64,000 nucleotides of DNA from Rhizobium sp. WYCCWR10014 (lineage in GTDB: Bacteria; Pseudomonadota; Alphaproteobacteria; Rhizobiales; Rhizobiaceae): NCBI RefSeq assembly GCF_001657485.1, contig NZ_LXFU01000041.1:1-64000 (forward strand), read 5' to 3'. The notes beneath the pieces were generated by a model, which was given only the letters and a program-made list of their open reading frames with translations, was not told where the DNA came from and did not search any database. A program made the translations under genes and the position numbers. The stretch's first letter is position 1. Each line of letters begins with the position of its first letter. Positions 26,477-34,697 of the stretch are shown piece after piece.

Positions 26477-26584
26477 AGGCCGGGTCGTTACAATGCCATC
26501 GCTTGAGAATGTCTGTTGCGCGAGTGGACGTCCATTCAAAGGCGTTTCAAGGGACTTGAAGTGGCCCTGCAATCGAGGCCGATG

Positions 26585-27475
26585 CTACCCGCCGAAATAG
26601 GCCGGATGGTCAATATCGGCCAGGAGGCCGGGCTGCTGCGGCTGCCAGCCGAGCAGCGCGCGGGTGTGCGCGCTCGAAGTGGGCACGTCGAAGCCGGCGA
26701 ACATGGCGAACCAACCGAAATGCTCGGCCGCTTCTTCCCGTGAGAGCGAGACGGCGGGCACATCGAGCCGCCGGCCGATTACCTCGGCGATCTGCCTGAA
26801 GGCAACTCCCTCTTCCGCGACTGCCAGGAAAGGGCCGCCGACGGCGCCGCGCTCGAGCGCCAGCCGATAGACGCGGGCGGCATCGAGCCGGTGCACGGCC
26901 GGCCAGCGGTTCTGCCCTTCGCCGATATAGGCCGAGACGCCCTTGCGCCTAGCCAGATCGATCAGGATCGGCACGAAGCCGTGATCCCCATGGCCATGCA
27001 CTGAGGGCGGGAGCCGGACGGTGGAGGCGCGCACGCCGCGGGCGACAAGCGATACCGCGGTGATTTCGGAGGCGCGAGGGTAGGTCTCCGACGTCGGCAT
27101 GGGCGGATCCTTCTCGGTGCCGACACGGCCGGGGGCAAAGCCGAGGCCAGCCGTGACCAGCAGCGGCCGGCCAGAGCCTTGGAGGGCTTCGCCGAGCGCC
27201 TCGATGGCGCGCCGGTCGGCGGCGCAGTTTTCGGCGAATTTCGAGAAATCGTGGTTGAAAGCCGTGTGGATCACGGCGTCCGCCTCAGCCGCACCGCTTT
27301 TCAGGCTTTCCAGATCGTCGAGCGTACCGCGGTGGACTGCGGCGCCGGCGGCAGCCAGTTGATCCGCTCCCTTGTCCGAGCGGGTGAGGCCCAACACCTT
27401 GTGCCCGGCGGCGATCAGCTCCGCGACGACGGCCGAGCCGACCCAGCCGGTGGCTCCAGTGACGAATACGCGCAT
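26585..27475 (-). CDS. NAD(P)-binding extended SDR (NmrA/epimerase-like)
   Basis: This 296-residue protein has the N-terminal Rossmann motif MRVFVTGATGWVGSAVVAEL and an acidic beta-3 region. The central part includes AVIHTAFNHDFSKF, and the usual YxxxK active site is reduced (AVSLVARGVRASTVRLPPSV), so it may be a non-catalytic or altered epimerase/dehydratase-like enzyme. The start at 27475 follows GGAG at 7-base spacing. It is divergent from the XRE regulator at 27567, with tandem operator-like repeats between them. Substrate unknown. Confidence 0.87.
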   Translation of the reverse strand: MRVFVTGATGWVGSAVVAELIAAGHKVLGLTRSDKGADQLAAAGAAVHRGTLDDLESLKSGAAEADAVIHTAFNHDFSKFAENCAADRRAIEALGEALQGSGRPLLVTAGLGFAPGRVGTEKDPPMPTSETYPRASEITAVSLVARGVRASTVRLPPSVHGHGDHGFVPILIDLARRKGVSAYIGEGQNRWPAVHRLDAARVYRLALERGAVGGPFLAVAEEGVAFRQIAEVIGRRLDVPAVSLSREEAAEHFGWFAMFAGFDVPTSSAHTRALLGWQPQQPGLLADIDHPAYFGG

Positions 27476-27519
27476 CTTATATCTCCAGTTTTTGCCGGAG
27501 ACACATATCGGCCCTGTCT

Positions 27520-27552
27520 TTATCATGGTAAAGTAGTGATATTATCATGGTA
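27520..27552. promoter_or_regulatory. Tandem operator candidate between SDR and XRE genes
   Basis: TTATCATGGTA occurs twice, at 27520-27530 and 27542-27552, exactly 22 bases apart, i.e. two helical turns. The copies lie in the 91-base region between divergent starts. Such spacing suits cooperative binding of a dimeric regulator on one DNA face, most likely the XRE protein next door. Confidence 0.6.
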
Positions 27553-27566
27553 TAAAGGCTAACAGG

Positions 27567-28391
27567 ATGGGTGAATTCGTCACCTCGGATAACCGGCTCG
27601 GCGCCTATCTGAAGGGTCGCCGCGTCAGGCTTGATCCCGCCGCCCTCGGCTTTGCGGGGGAGAGGCGGCGAACGCCGGGTCTGCGGCGTGAGGAGGTGGC
27701 AAGCCGCGCCAATATCAGCCCGACCTGGTACACCTGGCTGGAGCAGGGGCGCGGCGGGGCGCCGTCTGCCGACGTGCTCGACCGGATCTCGCGCGCGCTG
27801 ATGCTGACCGATGTCGAGCGCGAACATCTCTTCCTCATCGGCCTCGGCCGGCCGCCCGAGGTGCGCTACCACAGGCAAGAGGGCGTGACGCCGAGGTTGC
27901 AGGGCGTGCTCGATGCGCTCGACCCGAGCCCGGCGCTGATCCGCAACGCCATCTGGGACGTGATTGCCTGGAACAGGGCGGCGACTGTGCTTCTAACCGA
28001 TTACAGCGCGCTGCCGCCGGAAGAGCGCAACGTGTTGCGCTTCATCTTCCTCGATCCGCGCGTACGCGCCGCCCAGTACGACTGGGAAAGTGTCGCCCGC
28101 TTCGTCGTCGCCGCTTTCCGCGTGGATGCGGCCCGCGCGGGTGCCGCAGCCGAGGTCGAGCCCCTCGTCGACGAACTCTGCCGCAAGAGCCCCGAATTCC
28201 TGGCGATGTGGCGCGACAACGACGTGCGCACCCACGGCGAGGGCGCCAAGCACATCAAACATCCCATCCTCGGCCCACTCGCTTTCGAATATTCCGCCTT
28301 CCAGGTGGATGGCCGGCCGGATCTCAGCATGGTGGTGTACAATCCGGCGACGGCGGAGGATGCGGCGAAGATCAAGGGGTTGGTGGGGTGA
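27567..28391 (+). CDS. XRE-family regulator with MmyB-like ligand domain
   Basis: This 274-residue regulator has an N-terminal helix-turn-helix (LGAYLKGRRVRLDP, then GLRREEVASRANISPTWYTW) and the conserved LEQGRGGAPSADVLDRISRA. The C-terminal MmyB-like domain spans residues 105-270 (NAIWDVIAWNRAATVLLTDY; FVVAAFRVDAARAGA), which binds small lipophilic ligands in relatives. It is divergent from an SDR gene and probably controls both that gene and itself through the tandem sites at 27520-27552. Confidence 0.92.
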   Translation: MGEFVTSDNRLGAYLKGRRVRLDPAALGFAGERRRTPGLRREEVASRANISPTWYTWLEQGRGGAPSADVLDRISRALMLTDVEREHLFLIGLGRPPEVRYHRQEGVTPRLQGVLDALDPSPALIRNAIWDVIAWNRAATVLLTDYSALPPEERNVLRFIFLDPRVRAAQYDWESVARFVVAAFRVDAARAGAAAEVEPLVDELCRKSPEFLAMWRDNDVRTHGEGAKHIKHPILGPLAFEYSAFQVDGRPDLSMVVYNPATAEDAAKIKGLVG

Positions 28392-28612
28392 GGTGCGTCA
28401 CCATCATTCGTACGCGCTTTGAATAAGCAGAATGGAGTCTGGCATGCCAAGAGCCGCCGTTGAAGACAATGAGCACATAAGCCTGATCGATAGACGGCTT
28501 GGCATGAACAGCCCATCGCAAACATCACGATCGCAAATCCTACGATCTCGCGACAATGGTGGCCGCATCAAAAGCGGTCAGCGGTCGTGCAGCGGCGCGC
28601 CGATTGCGCCCC

Positions 28613-29023
28613 CTATTTGACGACTTTCACTTCGGCCACGCCCTCTACGATGCTGCCGCGCTCTTCGGGAGTCCTGAGAATGAACTTGTCACTGCCGACG
28701 TAGCCTGGGTGCGATGTGTAATAGACAGCAACGCCATTCGCTTTGACTTTGTCGCATTTCATCTTCTTGCCGCCTGAATCGACGACAATCGGCTGGTGGA
28801 TAATCTCGGTGCGCCCATGTTTGGGCTGCTCCACGATATCTACACGAGGATAGCCAATAAACTTGCAGTCGCCATTGAGGTGAGCGTTCTGCAGCACCGA
28901 CGTCCTTTCGCCGCTGCGTGCCGTCATCCGGTGAGAATCGTGTCTGACATTTGACGTCGTCGTGCAGTTCGAAAGAGAAATCATTGCGACTGCCAATATC
29001 GAATATGTAAAAATATTTTTCAC
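28613..29023 (-). CDS. Lipoprotein-like secreted protein
   Basis: This 136-residue protein starts with a hydrophobic leader ending ISLSNCTTT, close to a lipobox, though Asn at the position before Cys is atypical. The mature part includes HLNGDCKFIGYPRVDIVEQP and ends with VAVYYTSHPGYVGSDKFILR, a strand pattern like Ig/cadherin-like exported domains (GYVGSDKF). It probably folds as a small beta domain stabilised by a disulfide. Function unknown. The starts of this gene and of the divergent one at 29138 are 114 bases apart. Confidence 0.75.
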   Translation of the reverse strand: MKNIFTYSILAVAMISLSNCTTTSNVRHDSHRMTARSGERTSVLQNAHLNGDCKFIGYPRVDIVEQPKHGRTEIIHQPIVVDSGGKKMKCDKVKANGVAVYYTSHPGYVGSDKFILRTPEERGSIVEGVAEVKVVK

Positions 29024-29137
29024 TATAAACCCTCAACTTTTGCTTGAACAAACATTGAATTTTTCGGGAAGTCAAGCAGAGTACAGGCTCTGGATTGAGC
29101 CTTGTTCCGCTTCCAGCAAATCATTGAGGTGCAGTCT

Positions 29138-30262
29138 GTGAAAAGACGTATCGCGACGTCTCTCTTGGTGCTTGCAGCCGGCGCCGGCAATGCAAGTGAA
29201 CTTCCCTTTGCCGCCACCCGGAATGTTCCGGACTACACCGCCTCGATGATCGTTCGGAATATGTCCGGTGAGCCGAAGGAAATGTTGCGTTCGGTCGTTC
29301 ATCACAAGGGATGGACGCGGGTTGAATCGGTCAATGGCAACCACACTGCCATCTCCTATGGAAATTACTTCGACAACACCGTGTTGCGGACGACCAGGAC
29401 CGGCAACGAAGACTTTGCCTGGATGAGCATTGAAAAGACCGATCGGAGTCTGGACCTGAGCGTGAAGCAAGCGAAGGAAACCGGGGAGACCGACAACCAG
29501 GCTGGTGAAGCCTGCAAATGGTGGCAACTCATCCGCACAAAAGAAGAGATGGCGCCGCTCTGGTTCAGTTGTCTGTCGGCTGACGGCATTGAAGTTTCGC
29601 AAAAGGTTCTGTTCCGCGTAGGAAAGCCGATGAGCGACACGCAATTGGTCCGGCTTGATCGAACAGCCGTCGCGGAATCCGAGATATCGCCGCCGAAGAA
29701 GCTGTTCGACCCATGGTTCTGGCTGAAGCCGCTGCGGGATTATCCGGAGCCCGAAGCTCTCGTCGACTTTGAAGCCAGAATGGTCGGGGGTTGGTCGGAG
29801 GTCAGGATATTGAGGCACTATCCCTGGCGATCCGAAGAGCGTCGCGAAAAGGGCGGAACTCTGAAACTTACGATTTGGAACGAACTCGAAAACCAGGGAA
29901 TCTCAATCATATCCTCCAAGGACATGCATGATCTTCACGCTGGCCGTGCGCCGCTTGATCCCAAGCGCCCATACAATACTTTCCAGCTTAAGACAGGCCA
30001 GGTTGATTTAAAACGGACTGGTGGCGCGCTTGGAGAAACTTGCGCCTGGTTCAACATGACACCCAACCTTGCCGACGCGGGCAGACAAGAATGCCTGACG
30101 CCGGATGGCGTGCCTCTCGAAATCAACATCCTCTCGGGATGGGGGCATGGGGAAAGCTACACCGCCGTCGAGATCAAGCGCCGCCCGGTCGAGCTCAAGG
30201 AGATGATCCCGCCGTCGGAATTGACCGATCCGTCATCGTGGGGATTCACCGTCAGCGATTGA
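29138..30262 (+). CDS. Secreted protein with internal duplication, unknown function
   Basis: This 374-residue protein begins at GTG 29138 (SD GAGG, 8-base spacing) with a signal peptide VKRRIATSLLVLAAGAGNAS. Two similar blocks are visible: GEACKWWQLI with FSCLSADGIEV near residues 128-160, and GETCAWFNMTPNL with ECLTPDGVPLEI near residues 305-335. Each has a C-x-W motif and a later Cys before an (S/P)DG turn, indicating duplicated beta-rich domains with a disulfide each. I do not recognise the family. It probably acts in the periplasm. Confidence 0.75.
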   Translation: MKRRIATSLLVLAAGAGNASELPFAATRNVPDYTASMIVRNMSGEPKEMLRSVVHHKGWTRVESVNGNHTAISYGNYFDNTVLRTTRTGNEDFAWMSIEKTDRSLDLSVKQAKETGETDNQAGEACKWWQLIRTKEEMAPLWFSCLSADGIEVSQKVLFRVGKPMSDTQLVRLDRTAVAESEISPPKKLFDPWFWLKPLRDYPEPEALVDFEARMVGGWSEVRILRHYPWRSEERREKGGTLKLTIWNELENQGISIISSKDMHDLHAGRAPLDPKRPYNTFQLKTGQVDLKRTGGALGETCAWFNMTPNLADAGRQECLTPDGVPLEINILSGWGHGESYTAVEIKRRPVELKEMIPPSELTDPSSWGFTVSD

Positions 30263-30286
30263 CGGGAGCAGGCGTCGCCGGCGCCC

Positions 30287-30333
30287 GCCTCGTCCTTCGG
30301 TGCTCCAGCCTTCGGCTTCCGCAAGGATGAGGC
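30287..30333. terminator. Repeat-derived hairpin after the secreted protein gene
   Basis: GCCTCGTCCTT (30287-30297) pairs with AAGGATGAGGC (30323-30333) apart from one G-T wobble. It resembles the CCTCAT...ATGAGG rhizobial intergenic repeat also seen at 51264-51306. It may end transcription of the 29138 gene. Confidence 0.45.
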
Positions 30334-30458
30334 TCTCATGAGTGACAAAGCTGTGAAATTCTAAAATACCACTCCTGCTAGAAAATTAATTGACCTGCCG
30401 GGTTTCAGCTGCTTTCCTCCCGATAGACCAAGGCGAATGGATCTTGAAGGAGATATCC

Positions 30459-32000
30459 ATGACAGAGCTTGCAAAACCTGTGGCGGTCGATGATGTCAGC
30501 AGCGCTTCCGAGAATGACGTGATCTCAGGCAATCTGCTGGATAATGATCTCGCCGGAGGCTCCGGCAACATGTTTCTCAACTTCTTCGACGGCGAGCGGG
30601 TGCTTGCCAAGAGGGATGGTGCGATCACCGATATCGAGGGTGAATACGGCACGTTCCACGTTAAGGCAGACGGCTCTTACACCTATACGCTGAACGAGGC
30701 GGCCAAGGCGGGCTTCGTTGACGGAATGACGCTGACGGAGACGATCGGCTACAAAATCTCCGACGGCGCCGGCAATACCGATGTCGGCCATTTCACGCTC
30801 GACATTCACGGGGTCACGAGCCCGCCGGTCGCGGTCGACGACGCCTTCTCGTTCCGCGAAGGAAGCGAGATGGCCGGCAACGTGCTTGCCAATGATCACG
30901 CTGGAGAGGCGGGCACGCTTTTCCTGCGTTCGGTCGAGGGCACGAGCATTCCTGCCGGTCAGGGGCAAGGGCAGACAACCGACGTGGCGGGTGAATTCGG
31001 CACCTTCCATTTCGCAGGCGATGGAAGCTTCACCTACGATCTCGATCCGGCCGTCAAGGCGGGCCTCGATGACGGCGAGCATATCACGGAGAAACTCCAA
31101 TATTACAAGGTCTCCGACGGCGCCGGTCACGCGGATGCCGGCGTGATCACCCTGACCGTCGACGGCGTGACGGACGGGAAGTCGTTGAACACCAATCATG
31201 TCGAGGCCCAGGCGGATGTGGTGCGCCCCTTCCTGGACCACTACGAACTCCAGGGGGTCGCGGTCGATCCATTGACCGGCAAATATTATGTCAGCTCCGG
31301 CCATGGTTTCCCGGATGATTCCATGGTGAGCATTTACGACAACGCCGCCGCATTTGAAGCCGGCAACGCCAGCGGCGCCATCTCTCTCGGCGACTATGAC
31401 AAGGGCGAATATGACATCGGCGGAACCTATTTTTCGGTCCGCGGAGGCGAGATCATCGGAAGAACCAACGAGGCGAGAGGCGAGGAGGAGCCTTTCCCCG
31501 ATCAGACTTATCTCGCAAAGTGGGATGCCGCCGACGGATCGCTCGATCAGAAGGGCGACCCGATTCCCGGCCTTATCGGCAAGAACGGGGCGGGTACGTT
31601 CGACTGGGGTGGATACACGGCCGTCAATACGATGCAGGATTCGACCGGCATTTACGTCGTCGGCCGCATCGATGATGCTACCTGGCAGGTCTCCAAGATC
31701 GATCCCGACACGCTGAACCCGATCGAGTCCAAGACCTTCGCGGCCGGCGGGCTCGGCTACGGCTTTGCCGTCGACGGCACGTTCTTCTTCGGCGATTCCT
31801 CCAGCAGCGAGCATATCGGCACGGCCTTCGACTTCGAAACCGGGGTCAAGACAGCGGTCGACGTCAACATCGCCATACCGGGAGACGACTTGATCACCAA
31901 CGTGGTCTATGACTCAGCGGCGGATAATCTCTACCTCACCAACAGCGGGACCGACGAAATCTCCGTGGTGCACAATATCTCGGACGTCCTGTTCGCCTAA
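30459..32000 (+). CDS. Cadherin-like-repeat surface protein, likely type I secreted
   Basis: This 513-residue protein starts MTELAKPVAVDDVSSASEND at ATG 30459 (SD AAGGAG). Two VCBS/cadherin-like repeats occupy residues 5-125 and 125-240; each begins with PVAVDD and contains a (N/V)DxAG turn and GxFxxxxDGS(Y/F)TY. From about residue 265 a beta-propeller-like region follows (VAVDPLTGKYYVSSG; YVVGRIDDATWQVSKI). There is no N-terminal signal peptide, and the end NISDVLFA is short and hydrophobic, as in type I secretion substrates. It is probably a surface or exported adhesin. No RTX nonapeptides are seen and no transporter genes are adjacent. Confidence 0.82.
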   Translation: MTELAKPVAVDDVSSASENDVISGNLLDNDLAGGSGNMFLNFFDGERVLAKRDGAITDIEGEYGTFHVKADGSYTYTLNEAAKAGFVDGMTLTETIGYKISDGAGNTDVGHFTLDIHGVTSPPVAVDDAFSFREGSEMAGNVLANDHAGEAGTLFLRSVEGTSIPAGQGQGQTTDVAGEFGTFHFAGDGSFTYDLDPAVKAGLDDGEHITEKLQYYKVSDGAGHADAGVITLTVDGVTDGKSLNTNHVEAQADVVRPFLDHYELQGVAVDPLTGKYYVSSGHGFPDDSMVSIYDNAAAFEAGNASGAISLGDYDKGEYDIGGTYFSVRGGEIIGRTNEARGEEEPFPDQTYLAKWDAADGSLDQKGDPIPGLIGKNGAGTFDWGGYTAVNTMQDSTGIYVVGRIDDATWQVSKIDPDTLNPIESKTFAAGGLGYGFAVDGTFFFGDSSSSEHIGTAFDFETGVKTAVDVNIAIPGDDLITNVVYDSAADNLYLTNSGTDEISVVHNISDVLFA

Positions 32001-32014
32001 CGCATCGGCCCGCA

Positions 32015-32103
32015 AATCGGATTCGATTTTCGGAAAGCACGATGCGAGGATTGAAAGAGTTAGAGCGTCCTTTGTGCGTCCGAAGGGGGACGCACGCCGC
32101 TCT
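32015..32103. repeat. Rhizobial intergenic repeat
   Basis: The segment with TTCGGAAAGCACGATGCGAG and the hairpin TGCGTCC (32075-32081) with GGACGCA (32088-32094) matches a dispersed element I recall from R. leguminosarum and R. etli. It begins 15 bases after the adhesin stop and may double as its transcription end. Confidence 0.65.
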
Positions 32104-32167
32104 ATTGGGCCTTACCGTTCTAATGCCGACGCCGCCCCGCCCGTGCTCTCACGGCGAGGCGTTTAAC

Positions 32168-32266
32168 GGCGGCGTGAGGCGCGGATGCGAGCAGCGGGCT
32201 GCCTTCCAGGCCGGTCGCTACCACTGAGATGCGGAACTTGCCGTCGAGGCTGCGGTCGAGATCGCC
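32168..32266 (-). pseudogene. Orphan 3' fragment of an ftsZ-like gene
   Basis: This stretch is about 90% identical by eye to the 3' end of the FtsZ-like gene at 32913-33010. Translated on the minus strand it gives DRSLDGKFRISVVATGLEGS, nearly the C-terminus of the intact protein (DRSLDGKFRVSVVATGLEGA). Homology stops abruptly at about 32266, where an unrelated sequence takes over. The remainder of 32104-32545 holds no convincing gene. It is probably a relic of a partial duplication or gene conversion. Confidence 0.8.
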
Positions 32267-32545
32267 CGACGTATGAGTCTTGCCGTTGCGGACAAGGCCG
32301 CTCTCCAGCCAGTACGAGGCGTCTCCGGCTGTCCCGGCAGCAAGAGCGGCGGGCCGTGCGGAACATGGATGGCGGCCGACGGCTTCAGCCGGCAGCCTGG
32401 ACCGGTTTCGGCCGATGGTTTGGAACTATGATCCCGCCGTACTGTTTAACTGGATGGCGCTGAAGCGCCGATAACGGGGATGCCGATTGCCGGCCAACCC
32501 GGTAAAGACGATCGGCCTTTCGGTTCGCCTATGGAGGATCACGAC

Positions 32546-32758
32546 ATGCAAACGACCCGATCGAAAGAACTGGCGGACGAGTACCTGCGGCTCGGTGGCA
32601 AACGGCTGGCCAAGATCGATGACAATATCGTCAAGATCCGCCACTGGGATGATGACACGCCGGAGGCCGAGGCTTTCTGGCAGAAGCACATTGAGCCGCT
32701 GGATGACAAGCGCCGCGTAGAGGTCGAAACGCACCTTCCCACGATCAACGACAGGTGA
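32546..32758 (+). CDS. Small hypothetical protein (70 aa)
   Basis: ATG 32546 follows GGAGG at 8-base spacing. The protein is helical and charged (KELADEYLRLGGKRLAKIDD, then EAFWQKHIEPLDDKRRVEVE), with a single Trp pair. A longer frame from 32480 lacks an SD. No family recognised. Its stop lies inside a 21-base tandem repeat. It lies between the ftsZ fragment and the intact ftsZ-like gene, possibly carried along with the duplication. Confidence 0.65.
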   Translation: MQTTRSKELADEYLRLGGKRLAKIDDNIVKIRHWDDDTPEAEAFWQKHIEPLDDKRRVEVETHLPTINDR

Positions 32759-32785
32759 TCGCGAATCAACGACCGGTGATCGCGG
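32744..32785. repeat. 21-bp tandem repeat over a stop codon
   Basis: ATCAACGACAGGTGATCGCGA (32744-32764) is followed at once by ATCAACGACCGGTGATCGCGG (32765-32785); the two differ at two positions. The first copy contains the TGA stop of the 70-residue protein. It looks like a recent slippage duplication. Confidence 0.85.
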
Positions 32786-32882
32786 CGATTTCCCCGGAGC
32801 GCAGGACATTGAAGCCCGACAGCGCCGCGCGTCTGAAAAGACGCGGCAGCCTGTCGTGCTCGGATATGTCGCGCCGCTGCGC

Positions 32883-33902
32883 TTACTGCAGCGTGCGCGT
32901 CTGAACCTGCTCGGCGGCGTGAGACGCGGATGCGGGCAGCGGTGCGCCTTCGAGGCCGGTCGCCACCACTGAGACGCGGAACTTGCCGTCGAGGCTGCGG
33001 TCGAAGATCGCGCCGACGACGATATCGGCGTCTTCCTGCACTTCGTCACGAATGCGGCTTGCCGCTTCGTCCACTTCGAACAGCGTCATATCCGAACCGC
33101 CGGAGATCGAGATCAGTACGCCCCTGGCGCCCCGCATCGAGATATCGTCGAGAAGCGGGTTGGCAATTGCCGCTTCCGCCGCCTTCATCGCGCGGCTTTC
33201 ACCGGAGGCTTCGCCAGTGCCCATCATCGCACGGCCCATGCCTGACATGACCGACTTCACGTCGGCAAAATCGAGGTTGATCAAGCCTTCCTTGACGATC
33301 AGGTCGGTAATGCAGCCGACGCCCGCATAGAGCACGCGGTCGGCCGTCATGAAAGCATCGGCGAACGTCGTTTTTGCATCAGCAATGCGGAAGAGGTTTT
33401 GATTGGGAATAACGATGACGGTATCGGCCGCCTGGCGAAGCGCCTCGATGCCGATTTCCGCCATCCGCATGCGGCGGTTGCCTTCGAAGGTAAAGGGCTT
33501 GGTGACGACGCCGACCGTCAGGATGCCGGCGGCACGCGCAGCGCGGGCGATGACAGGTGCAGCACCCGTGCCCGTTCCGCCGCCCATGCCGGCGGTGACG
33601 AAGCACATGTGCGAGCCGGCCAGGTGATCCATGATCTCATCGAGCGACTCTTCGGCAGCCGCATGGCCGACCTCCGGCAATGAACCGGCGCCGAGACCCT
33701 CCGTCACATTCGCGCCAAGCTGGATGCGGCGCGTCGCCTTGGAGGTGGCCAGCACCTGAGCATCCGTGTTCGCAGCGACGAATTCGACGCCCGCCAGCTT
33801 TTCCGCGATCATATTGTTGATCGCATTGCCACCACCGCCGCCGACGCCAATGACTGTAATATGCGGCCGTAGTCCCGAAATGCCGCTCTTGGCGTCCGTC
33901 AT
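32883..33902 (-). CDS. ftsZ: FtsZ-like protein, short FtsZ2-type paralogue
   Basis: This 339-residue tubulin homologue has the GTP-binding G-box GMGGGTGTGAAPVIA near residue 95 and the T7 loop NLDFADVKSVMSGMGRAMMG near residue 195, so it should bind and hydrolyse GTP. It ends soon after the polymerisation domain, without the long variable linker and FtsA/ZipA-binding tail of housekeeping FtsZ (about 590 residues in rhizobia). It thus matches the FtsZ2 of Sinorhizobium. ATG 33902 has AAAGGAG at 6-base spacing; longer starts at 33929 or 33935 have poorer sites. Its role in division is probably accessory. Confidence 0.92.
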   Translation of the reverse strand: MTDAKSGISGLRPHITVIGVGGGGGNAINNMIAEKLAGVEFVAANTDAQVLATSKATRRIQLGANVTEGLGAGSLPEVGHAAAEESLDEIMDHLAGSHMCFVTAGMGGGTGTGAAPVIARAARAAGILTVGVVTKPFTFEGNRRMRMAEIGIEALRQAADTVIVIPNQNLFRIADAKTTFADAFMTADRVLYAGVGCITDLIVKEGLINLDFADVKSVMSGMGRAMMGTGEASGESRAMKAAEAAIANPLLDDISMRGARGVLISISGGSDMTLFEVDEAASRIRDEVQEDADIVVGAIFDRSLDGKFRVSVVATGLEGAPLPASASHAAEQVQTRTLQ

Positions 33903-34149
33903 CGCGCTCTCCTTTGATGCTTCGTTCATGCCCACCCTCGTTTGCGGACGGCGAATCGGGCGTCAGGATACGCGAGCAACAAGGCAGAGGCGAGGCGAAA
34001 GACGTCTCAGCAGGAGTGGCGATGATCGGCATCGCCTCAGCCATAGGTCGCGAAGAGCAGGTTTGAGCCAGAAGCGGCTGTTGCGATGCGACCAAAAAAG
34101 GGACGTCAGTCACCTTTTGCTGCAATGTGATTTTGCGTTAGAAGACGGC

Positions 34150-34449
34150 GTGCAATTACATCACGACGTCACCAGATTCGCTGCCATTCTCAGGAAGTTA
34201 GCACTGTTGCTTATGGCCAACGGTGCTGTCTTTTGGGCGAGCCATGTCGAGACATGTCTGCGGGCTGTCGAAAACTCTGACACCTGGGGATTGCGCCGTT
34301 TCAAGGAGATGTTTGGCGGCACGGGTTCTCTGAATGACCTCGTTCTTCAACGCGACGGTAGCCCGCTTCTGCAGGAGAACGATGAACTTCGTGCCCTCCT
34401 TGACGAGGCTTGGATTCTGGCGGGCGAGCTTGCCAGAAGGGAGTTATAG
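34150..34449 (+). CDS. Small DUF6966-type protein
   Basis: This protein of about 99 residues contains HVETCLRAVENSDTWGLRRF, then MFGGTGSLNDLVLQRDG, which matches the DUF6966 pattern (small helical proteins, function unknown). The start is uncertain: GTG 34150 gives full family length but no clear SD, while ATG 34213 gives 78 residues. A long frame continuing left to 33766 only overlaps ftsZ antisense. It is divergent from ftsZ with about 250 bases between. Confidence 0.72.
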   Translation: MQLHHDVTRFAAILRKLALLLMANGAVFWASHVETCLRAVENSDTWGLRRFKEMFGGTGSLNDLVLQRDGSPLLQENDELRALLDEAWILAGELARREL

Positions 34450-34697
34450 CGCTTCGCTTGCGGTTACAGGGCTTGCAGCCTCCGCCATTCGCTCCGCTTC
34501 GGTGCCTCTTCGGATGATCGGGTCTCCGAACTCCCTCGCGTCGACCGTTTCCCCCAATGTTTCAAGGGAGTACGCCCTCAAGGGATACTGAAAATTTGAG
34601 CCTTGCCGTTCATGGTCCAGGCGTGAGTCTCTGATAGGGTTTCTCCCAACCTGCTATGGGAAGCGGCGATATCCCGGTCATTACGGGTGGAGAACAG

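Noticed and set aside
28432..28620. 62-residue forward frame between the XRE and lipoprotein genes
   Set aside because: No SD of note and no protein-like pattern; treated as non-coding.
30525..31814. 429-residue reverse frame opposite the cadherin-like repeat gene
   Set aside because: Low-complexity antisense shadow without start signals.
33766..34149. Leftward extension of the DUF6966-type gene
   Set aside because: It runs antisense to ftsZ, has no SD and lies outside the family length.
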